A stretch of DNA of 64,000 nt, taken from positions 13,823,573 through 13,887,572 of the forward strand of contig CM061234.1 of assembly GCA_030844895.1 (NCBI GenBank), in the 5' to 3' direction. Under the pieces are notes generated by a model that was not told the DNA's origin, did no database searches, and was given only the letters and a program-made list of their open reading frames with translations. Each line of letters starts with the position of its first letter. Position 1 is the first letter of the stretch. Origin of the DNA: Ambrosia x helenae (Eukaryota; Streptophyta; Magnoliopsida; Asterales; Asteraceae). Below, one piece after another: positions 54,811-64,000 of the stretch. Position numbers and translations under genes: made by a program.

Positions 54811-57551
54811 TGTGACATCCGTTACCCTCGTTTTTCATCTAATTGACAATAACAATCCTTCAAATATTTCCATTACAGTCCCTGCAAGTTGCATCGTTTT
54901 TAAATTTAATTTTAGAGCGAACTAAAATTTTATCATTTATATTTATTGTGGATCGGGTACAAGTTTTAAGCAAACGTGTATGTTGAAACGTCATCCGGAA
55001 TGATATTATAAAGATTACAAGTTTTATAAAGTTTAATAAAACTTTTTTTTTTGTTAAATTAGTTTAACTTGGTTATGTTTTATATAGGAAAAAGATAACG
55101 AATCATAATGAAAACTAACTAAGTTAACATGGAGGGACCAAATCTGTCAAAAACCCAAACTTTTAAAACAAGCTTGTGCCTCCAGCCCCTCCCCTCTCGT
55201 TTTTCCGGCAGACCACCGCCGGCGGCGGCCCTTGCTCCGGCGAGGTGAGTAAAGGCGTTATTAATACCTTTTTATCGTTCAATTTGAATCCCATACGTTA
55301 CACATTCAAGTATCAATGATTTCCATCATAAAAACAGCCAATAACGTGCGTTTTAATGTGTTTGGATCAGGGCCACATAGTGAAACAGCCGGATAATAAT
55401 ATGACGATTAAAGTCCGTTTTTTACCAACAACTATATAATCCATTTATACCAAATCATTTCTGCATCGTTTCCTATCACAAACCCACAAACAAACATCTC
55501 AAAACGTGTTCAGAATACTCAGAAATTGGCTCTTAAGGCTTCGGACATGTACCGTTGTTTTCGAGCACTAAATCGTTGTTGTAAGTCCTATTTTATCATG
55601 CCGTTTTGTTTCTTGAGCATCCCTCGTTGAAAGCCCTCTATCACAGAGTTCTAATCTAGCCTAAATCGTATTATTGATTTGGGTGTTAGAGTTAGGGTTT
55701 AGAAGGAGAATTGGGGAAGAAGATGAACATTGGGTTATTGTATAAATATATTATTGTTTCAAAAGAATATAATAACAAGGCTTTGGTCTAGTGGTTGGTG
55801 TTGTGCAGTATGTGTGTGGGGGCCCGAGTTCGATCCTAATCCCCCTCACTTTTCTGTTTTTTTATTTCATTTGTTTCCTTAATTTAATCTTTTTATTATA
55901 CATTAAAAATACATTTTAAACTTAGAATAGTCATAATAAATTCAATTTTTACCTAAAAATTATGAAAATTTAGGGGTAGCTTCTTGACACCATAAAGAAA
56001 ATTATCCCACTTTTATTTTCTGAAAAATGTCTTATTTTCATATTTCTATTGAATTAAATTGTTTTAATCATATTTAATTGATTAAAAATTCATTTTAATG
56101 ATTTTAATCTCAAACTTTTTGGATAATTATCTCTAATCACCATGAACTGAAATAAAAATTATTGGTTCAGAAAACACTTATTTTTATTAATCTTTCCTAT
56201 TTTTAATCATTTAAACATGATTTAATTCTATTAAATCAGTTTTAAATATAAATAAGTTTTTAAAAAATTATGAGAAAATTATTTTCATTGATTTACATCA
56301 TAAAGAATCCATTTTCTATAAAACTAACATTTTTGGATCATGTCTTGTATTTTTAATCTTATTTATGTTAATTAGACATAATTGAACATTTATTTATTTA
56401 CACTATTTAAACATCTATTTTATATATACTTTTCTTATAAAATAGAAATGTTTTGTGTTTGAAAATCTTAATTACCATTTGTTAAATCATTGTGAAGCAC
56501 ATAATTATTTATTTATTTATACATTTATGATTATTGTATTTATTTAATTTAGTTAAAGTAATTAACTAAATTATTTCATCTTAATTACTCAAACATATTT
56601 TTATATAAATATTCAATAGGTAATAATTATATTACCTAAACCACATTTACAATATTTCATATATTATTTGTGATATACAACTTTTACATTAACGCGACTT
56701 ATCATTAAAACTCTAATTCCCCAAATCGGCTTAGCAAACCCTAATGCCTTAGACCTTAGATACTTTAGACTCTTAGACATTTCCTTATTAGTATTCTATT
56801 ACGTTATAGGTTGAATTCCTCGGAAATTCCATTACATAGCTCACGACCGCTTAAGTTGGACTTTGATCGCTTTCGCAAACTGTGAGTATATCTTTCCCCT
56901 TTTTACTGTTTTACTACTTTGGGGTGACTCATGTACCTATTAATCAAGTTTCTATTTCTTATACTTAATGCAATTCTCATTTGTGTTTGCTTTATGTTAA
57001 TTGGTGTGTCTATGACTTGTCAAAATCATTAACCGCTGGGCGGCCTAGCATTTCAATGAATAGTACTATGGTATACCCCCTTGAGACTCTGTTGAGAGAA
57101 TCTTGGTCATTGTCTTGTTAATTCATTATTCATTTGGTTAGTCATGTGTTAGTCATTATTCATAGGCTTGGTTTTGAACGAATATTACTTATTACATAAT
57201 TGCAAATGGTACCGCACATGAATTGCTAAACACTTTTCCTACTATATTTATTCAAACAGGATATGCTCACCAATACATTTTTGTATTGACATATACTATT
57301 TTTGTACATGTTTCAGGTTATTGTTGAGACATTTCTTTTAAGCTTTTGGATTTATATTTAAGCTTTGATTTCATTGTAATCTAGTTAGACTTGATGCTTT
57401 AGAATTATTGTACTATTGTATACTGTAATTTCCTTTCAATGTAAAATTATTCAAATCAATGTATTCAAATTTACACTTTAGTACCATGAGCTATTGAACA
57501 ATCGTCACTACGTGACACCTCGATGTTTCCGCCATCGGTTGGGGTGTTACA
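54811..57551 (+). repeat. LARD 5' LTR
   Basis: TGTGACATCC...GGTGTTACA. TATAAATA at 55741-55748; a tRNA-like A/B box pair lies just downstream. Hairpins occur at 56062-56087, 56219-56237, 56415-56445, 56546-56572 and 56617-56638. A CTCACCAATAC...GTTTCAGGTTATTG pattern near 57268-57325 matches the splice-like motif of other LTRs here. Confidence 0.85.
55784..55853 (+). promoter_or_regulatory. tRNA-like Pol III promoter in the 5' LTR
   Basis: A box TGGTCTAGTGG (55784-55794), B box GAGTTCGATCC (55826-55836) and a T-run terminator (from 55850). TATAAATA lies 43 bp upstream of the A box. The same set occurs in the 3' LTR at 61766-61776 and 61808-61818. It may be a SINE head or tRNA relic; activity unproven. 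Confidence 0.55.
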
Positions 57552-57554
57552 GAT

Positions 57555-57567
57555 TGGTATTAGAGCC
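57555..57567 (+). promoter_or_regulatory. primer binding site, initiator tRNA-Met type
   Basis: TGGTATTAGAGCC, one mismatch from the usual TGGTATCAGAGCC, three bases after the LTR end. Confidence 0.8.
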
Positions 57568-60500
57568 ATGGTTATAGGGAATTAGGTTATTAGAATGCCT
57601 TTTAGCCTAGACTATAACTAAGCTTACTTTCACGAGTCCTCTCGTTTATATTTCTCTTACTTCTTATATTTTCTTTCAAGATATTTTCGTTATGATTATT
57701 TCTTGTTATTCTTTCGATATTTTTCTTGGCAAAGAAGACACTCGTATTTCACAAACGAAACAATATCATCAAGTTAGGAGTGATATCCATACCTTGGTGA
57801 TTAGTTTCACTCCTCTATATGTTATTTATCTTAGGAATATATCTTTGAGATAGGAGTGACATCCACACCTCAAAGAGTATCTCCTTCAAAAAGAAACTTA
57901 ACCATTAAGCTGGGAGTGATATCCTTAACTTAGTGATTGGTTTCATTCCACAATAGTTTCCAATTTTGAAATACATCTTTGAGTTAGGAGTGAAATCCAC
58001 ATCTCAAGGATTTATTTCTACATCTCGTTTTTAGTCCCGCTAAAGTTTTGGAATTTACCAGTGACGGGGTACGTGCAATCAGGAAGGATGACCATTTACT
58101 CATAAGTTTAAGTACGCTCCCCATAAGTCACTAATAATATTTCAATTTCTTTGGCTAGTCACCAGTTTCGTTAGAAATATTTTCAGTATTACATTCCATT
58201 ATTGGTATACTTTTCATTTGCTGTTTGAACTCTTATCATAATTTTCTATAATGAAGTTATTATCTCTTTTGAGTTTTCCCTATTAATAGCTATCGCCATT
58301 AGTGCATTTTTTTTCCGTTTTTCTGTTATTAATTCTTATGTTTTGTTGAACATTTGGATTTTAAGTTCCATCACCTGTTGTTTATATACTTATTGATCGT
58401 TCGCTTTTCATCATCATTACTAAAACTTCAATGCGCTATTTTATCGCATTAAAACTTACACTATTCCATTTATGTTTCGTGATAACGCATCATTTCTCTT
58501 GTTCAAAAAAAAAAAAAAAATTCCTATGACTCAAATTTTTAAGCTTATTGTTTAACTTTGATCACATTTTTGATTCTTGAACGTTGCACAGTTAAACATG
58601 AATGTGGTTTCAAACTTATTGATTGTCTTGTTATTATCATCAAGTTTACAAATTTACTCGATCGATGTCACAGTATATCTCTAAACTATTCCCTTGTGTC
58701 TCTACAATATACACAACATCATAAATGTCTATCTATCCAACACACATCAGCACACTACTCTCTAAAGCGATTACCTTAGCAATTTACCCTATGTTGCCAT
58801 CTCATAAAAGCACAAAACCCAAGTACCCAGCTTTAGAGAAACTTATTCACCTTATGCCTTGAAACATTTAGCGTGCTATGAGCTCAAAGAGATGCCGTAA
58901 CAACTTTTACAAACAAACGATTTTTCAACGTATAACTTTCGTAACATTTTGACAATTCAAGGTTTCAAGTTTAATCAAAATGGGTATCACTCGGATTTTC
59001 TCAAACATTTAATAAATATGGAAAAATTTTCAACTTTAATGGGATTTTAACTTGTAAACAGAAGGAATGTTTTAATACAGTAAAGTTTTACTTCTCAAAA
59101 TTCGTCAAGGTATTCGGGACCATATGCAATTTTCTACCTGTCTTACCCATACTTTTCAATCATTATCAAGAAGAGTCAACTCAACCCTTATCGATTCCTT
59201 TACTGTGATTCGATCTTCTTTTCAAAGTTTGAAATTTGTTTTCAGAAATGTTGTGTAATTATAAGCTTTTTGTGTCATACACGTTGGTTTTCATCATTCA
59301 CGCAAATTTTTAAATCTTGATCTTTTGAAACACATATGATTTATATGATTTCCTCTTGCATCTTATAAACTTGTTTCACATATTTACAAGTCAAATGTAA
59401 ATCTTCTTGTTTCATATAATGGATCCAATATATGTTTCGGGAAAAGAAATTTTCAACTAATAACATGCCTTATAACACTTTTCAAACTCGACTTCTAGTA
59501 AACACATGAAAATGTGTACCTACAAAATCTTTTCAAGTGAACCTATTTTGAATCTAAAACATTCTTCGATTTCACACTGCTTATTTACAAGAGTTCAACT
59601 CGTTTACTTTCATTTTGTGCAAATTTTGCGATTTACTCGATTTACGTTATACTATTCTTTCAATCGAAAATTTATGCTATACTTACATACTTACTTGAAC
59701 GCATATTTGGTATGCATATTTTCTTTCCTATTTTGAGCAAAACCCTGTTATACTTTACATTATTTTGTTCATCATCATGGTCAATGAATATACTAGTTGA
59801 TAACTCGTATGAGATCTAAGCCATTGCCCACGTACGACTCGGATTAGAGTATTTCTTCAATCCGAGGGGAACGGTGTAAACCTCAGGGTCTATCAATATG
59901 AGTGTTTAGAGCCAACGAAGTGAACAGAAGTTACCGGTTAAGGGTGAACCCGAAAGGGAAGAACCTCTAACCATGTCTATTACTTACACGTTACTCTCAT
60001 TACGGTTAAAGGGTAAACCCGAAAGGGAAGGACCTCTAACCATGTCATGATTGAACATTATTTCATTACAATGGCTATTACATATTGGTTGCACGCATTT
60101 GTTTCTAGTATTACTTAGGATAGAGTTATGGAAAAGCATAACACCCAAGTGTAAGGTAAATCGATGATTACGGTCTGGAACGCAATCATGGGCTTACAGG
60201 TACATGAGGGTGGTGTGTAATTCTATTCAGGCTGTTGGTAGACAATCAGTACGAGTCCAAAGTATCGGGAGTGTGGTGGGTTAGCTGCGGTACACCCTAT
60301 ATATAAGCATAAACGATACTGCGGGAGCGGACTAGGAGTCTGACCAAGAACCTACCCATTACTACCTCTTCTTTAGATCGTTGACTAATAGCTAGTATTT
60401 GCGATAGGAACGTTCTTACACGAGCTTCAGTTTGTCTTTCTAGAGTCCTTCTCTTGACCACCCACACAGAAAACTAAAACTTTGAATACTCTTACACCCT

Positions 60501-60779
60501 CGGTTGTTTAGATTCTTGTTGCATACTCTAATAACGTTCAGTTAAAAACCTTTCTAAAGTAGGGGAGACTGCTTCGTCAGTACCTCTGTCTTCACCAGTT
60601 ACACATATCCAAAACCATTCACACTTAAACCCTCAAAATCTTAATCTCGGGTTAACTGTCCAAGGTTTTGAAACTTTTACTTTGGGATATTTTGGTCAAA
60701 CCATAACTGAGATTTCTACGACGTTTTTTTTATTCATGTAAACCTCCACTTGAAAAGAAATTTCGAGACGAAATTTTCT

Positions 60780-60793
60780 AAAGTAGGGGAGAC
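60780..60793 (+). promoter_or_regulatory. polypurine tract
   Basis: AAAGTAGGGGAGAC immediately before the 3' LTR start TGTGACATCC. A near-identical copy lies ~225 bp upstream. Confidence 0.75.
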
Positions 60794-63507
60794 TGTGACA
60801 TCCGTTACCCTCGTTTTTCATTTGATTGACAATAACAATCGTTCAAATATTTCCATTACAGTCCCTGCAAGTTGCGTCGTTTTTAAATTTAATTTTAGAG
60901 CGAACTAAAATTTTATCATTTATATTTATTGTGGATCGGGTACAAGTTTTAAGCAAACGTGTATGTTGAAACGTCATCCGGAATGATATTATAAAGATTA
61001 CAAGTTTTATAAAGTTTAATGAAACATTTTTTTTGTTAAATTAGTTTAACTTGGTTATGTTTTATATAGGAAAAAGATAACGAATCATAATGAAAACTAA
61101 CTAAGTTAACATGGAGGGACCAAATCTGTCAAAAACCCAAACTTTTAAAACAAGCTTGTGCCTCCAGCTCCTCCCCTCTCGTTTTTCCGGCAGACCACCG
61201 CCGGCGGCGGCCCTTGCTCCGGCGAGGTGAGTAAAGGCGTTATTAATACCTTTTTATCGTTCCATTTGAATCCCATACGTTACACATTCAAGTATCAATG
61301 ATTTCCATCATAAAAACAGCCAATAACGTGCGTTTTAATGTGTTTGAATCAGGGCCACATAGTGAAACGGCAGGATAATAATATGACGGTTAAAGTCCGT
61401 TTTTTACCAACAACTATATAATCCATTTATACCAAATCATTTCTACATCGTTTCCTATCACAAACCCACAAACAAACATCTCAAAACGTGTTCAGAATAC
61501 TCGGAAATTGGCTCTTAAGGCTTCGAACATGTACCCTTGTTTTCGAGCACTAAATCGTTGTTGTAAGTCCTATTTTATCATGCCGTTTTGTTTCTTGATC
61601 ATCCCTCGTTGAAAGCCCTCTATCACAGAGTTCTAATCTAGCCTAAATCGTATTATTGATTTGGGTGTTAGAGTTAGGGTTTAGAAGGAGAATTGGGGAA
61701 GAAGATGAACATTGGGTTATTGTATAAATATATTATTGTTTCAAAAGAATATAATAACAAGGCTTTGGTCTAGTGGTTGGTGTTGTGCAGTATGTGTGTG
61801 GGGGCCCGAGTTCGATCCTAATCCCCCTCACTTTTCTGTTTTTTTTATTTCATTTGTTTCCTTAATTTAATCTTTTTATTATACATTAAAAATACATTTT
61901 AAACTTAGAATAGTCATAATAAATTCAATTTTTACCTAAAAATTATGAAAATTTAGGGGTAGCTTCTTGACACCATAAAGAAAATTATCCCACTTTTATT
62001 TTCTGGAAAATGTCTTATTTTCATATTTCTATTGAATTAAATTGTTTTAATCATATTTAATTGATTAAAAATTCATTTTAATGATTTTAATCTCAAACTT
62101 TTTGGATAATTATCTCTAATCACCATGAACTGAAATAAAAATTATTGGTTCAGAAAACACTTATTTTTATTAATCTTTCCTATTTTTAATCATTTAAACA
62201 TGATTTAATTCTATTAAATCAGTTTTAAATATAAATAAGTTTTTAAAAAATTATGAGAAAATTATTTTCATTGATTTACATCATAAAGAATCCATTTTCT
62301 ATAAAACTAACATTTTTGGATCATGTCTTGTATTTTTAATCTTATTTATGTTAATTAGACATAATTGAACATTTATTTATTTACACTATTTAAACATCTA
62401 TTTTATATATACTTTTCTTATAAAATAGAAATGTTTTGTGTTTGAAAATCTTAATTACCATTTGTTAAATCATTGTAAAGCACATAATTATTTATTTATT
62501 TATACATTTATGATTATTGTATTTATTTAATTTAGTTAAAGTAATTAACTAAATTATTTCATCTTAATTACTCAAACATATTTTTATATAAATATTCAAT
62601 AGGTAATAATTATATTACCTAAACCACATTTACAATCTTTCATATATTATTTGTGATATACAACTTTTACATTAACGCGACTTATCATTAAAACTCTAAT
62701 TCTCCAAATCGACTTAGCAAACCCTAATGCCTTAGACCTTAGATACTTTAGACTCTTAGATATTTCCTTATTAGTATTCTATTACGTTATAGGTTGAATT
62801 CCTCGGAAATTCCATTACATAGCTCACGACCGCTTAAGTTGGACTTTGATCGCTTTCGCAAACTGTGAGTATATCTTTCCCTTTTTTACTGTTTTACTAC
62901 TTTGGGGTGACTCATGTACCTATTAATCAAGTTTCTATTTCTTATACTTAATGCAATTCTCATGTGTGTTTGCTTTATGTTAATTGGTGTGTCTCTGACT
63001 TGTCAAAATCATTAACCGCTGGGCGGCCTAGCATTTCAATGAATAGTACTATGGTATACCCCCTTGAGACTCTGTTGAGAGAATCTTGGTCATTGTCTTG
63101 TTAATTCATTATTCATTTGGTTAGTCATGTGTTAGTCATTATTCATAGGCTTGGTTTTGAACGGATATTACTTATTACATAATTGTAAATGGTACCGCAC
63201 ATGAATTGCTAAACACTTTTCCTACTATATTTATTCAAACAAGGTATGATCACCAATACATTTTTGTATTGACATATACTATTTTTGTACATGTTTCAGG
63301 TTATTGTTGAGACATTTCTTTTAAGCTTTTGGATTTATATTTAAGCTTTGATTTCATTGTAATCTAGTTAGACTTGACGCTTTAGAATCATTGTACTATT
63401 GTATACTGTAATTTCCTTTCAATGTAAAATTATTCAAATCAATGTATTCAAATTTACACTTTAGTACCATGAGCTATTGAACAATCGTCACTACGTGACA
63501 CCTCGAT
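60794..63507 (+). repeat. LARD 3' LTR, last 27 bp missing
   Basis: Collinear with 54811-57524 and then switches abruptly at CCTCGAT to unrelated sequence. Confidence 0.85.
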
Positions 63508-63520
63508 AGGTGTACCCACG

Positions 63521-63653
63521 ATGAAAGCTATGGGTTGTACGACGAGGACGGCGAAGACGCTGGATAGTCCAGCCTTCCACTATCTGATTGGTCCGGGTGG
63601 CGTGGAGTTTGTGCATGAGCCGTTGGTACATCAGGGCCTTAGAGGTATTATTA

Positions 63654-63697
<44 letters not shown>

Positions 63698-64000
63698 GTT
63701 ATTATTATTATTTGGGAAACTTGTAGACAACTTGTGTTGTCTGGTTTGCATGAAAACAGAGGAAACTCTGCCCAATTTTTTTTATAAAATCCTGGATTAT
63801 TATTATTATTATTATTATTATTACTTCTTTATTATTATTTATTAATTATTTATTGTTATCCATTGCATGTGATGCTGTGGAGGTTGGGTTGCAGTTTGTT
63901 GCTTAGCGGGAGGGGGCGATCTGAGGGACGTCGAGATGCCTGAGCAGCAGCCTGAGGATGTGCAGATTCCGGCGCGCGTTTATCACTCTCTCAGGTTGCC
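63521..64000 (+). CDS. two-exon gene fragment, unidentified
   Basis: Exon 1 (63521-63644) reads MKAMGCTTRTAKTLDSPAFH and on to HEPLVHQGLR, then meets a donor AGAG/GTATTA. An intron of ~250 bp with (ATT)n runs ends in GTTGCAG at 63894. Exon 2 (63895 to the window end) stays open in the matching phase and reads ...GGGDLRDVEMPEQQPEDVQI and PARVYHSLRL. The GC content is higher than in surrounding DNA, the splice sites are good and the frames are compatible, so this is probably real coding sequence. Exon 1 starts 13 bp after the truncated LARD LTR, so its true 5' end may be missing. I do not recognise the protein; it could be host or transposon-derived. Confidence 0.45.
63645..63822. repeat. (ATT)n microsatellites in a putative intron
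   Basis: Two ATT/TTA runs (about 63650-63710 and 63798-63822). Ile- or Asn-repeat ORFs here are artefacts. Confidence 0.9.

Larger units (their letters stand above)
57552..60793 (+). other. LARD internal region, non-coding
   Basis: Stops in all frames. Four copies of TAGGAGTGATATCCATACCT-like words occur at about 57775-58005, 55-85 bp apart. A ~41-bp block containing AACCCGAAAGGGAAG is repeated at 59936-59976 and 60004-60046. An extra purine tract copy (TTTCTAAAGTAGGGGAGACTG) lies at 60553-60576. Confidence 0.7.
54811..63507 (+). mobile_element. large retrotransposon derivative (LARD), young
   Basis: 5' LTR 54811-57551 (2741 bp), tRNA-iMet-like primer site at 57555, 3242-bp internal region without gag or pol, purine tract at 60780-60793, and 3' LTR 60794-63507. 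The LTRs differ by roughly 1% by eye, so insertion is recent. The 3' LTR lacks its last 27 bp, so the TSD cannot be checked. It must rely on proteins of another element. Confidence 0.85.

Noticed and set aside
55784..55853. Functional tRNA gene
   Set aside because: A and B boxes fit, but no acceptor stem or anticodon arm pairs properly; treated as tRNA-like promoter or SINE head.

Overview
The window looks like transposon-dense intergenic DNA from a eudicot plant. The retroelement types, a Cassandra element, plant-type SINEs and the style of the long LTRs fit Asteraceae, but that placement is inference. No complete host protein gene is supported. Nearly every coding stretch is a decayed transposon ORF or a captured or orphan exon.

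Layout: 1-1163 is the right end of a PIF/Harbinger-type element with a proline-rich ORF. 1456-2082 is a probable solo LTR and 2095-2436 an orphan exon. 3372-12404 is a chromovirus-type solo LTR (TSD TCGGA) split by an Athila-like remnant, which itself holds a Helitron and a hAT MITE. 12612-13386 is an LTR fragment. 13387-21117 is a broken Athila-type Ty3/gypsy gag-pol on the minus strand, with a 1.08-kb internal tandem duplication. 21118-26385 resembles Mutator-type (MULE/FAR1) DNA and carries a 287-bp tandem array. 26386-28600 is another LTR-like stretch with microsatellites and a minisatellite. 29518-31294 holds two opposed Helitron ends and an LTR-like block. 31348-32219 is a tRNA-type SINE split by an intact Cassandra TRIM at 31401-32022. 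32478-41279 is a non-coding, minus-strand, copia-like LTR element with a 19-unit palindrome array, split by a gene-fragment-carrying Helitron. 41650-46800 holds SINE relics, MITEs, a long inverted repeat and a LINE tail. 49050-51650 is an LTR-like block with three minisatellites, 51650-54347 a dead copia pol, and 54395-54810 the start of another Harbinger-like ORF. 54811-63507 is a young, non-coding large retrotransposon derivative (LARD). 63508-64000 holds two compatible exons of an unidentified gene or element.

The strongest unexplained signal is structural. Several unrelated LTR elements here carry arrays of hairpins whose two arms change together: a fixed 8-nt loop with variable self-complementary stems at 4404-5157, and 19 palindromes at 36593-40085. 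The Cassandra inside a SINE, and a possible RNA polymerase III unit inside the LARD LTRs, are the next most interesting. Element families were assigned by motif recognition without database searches.
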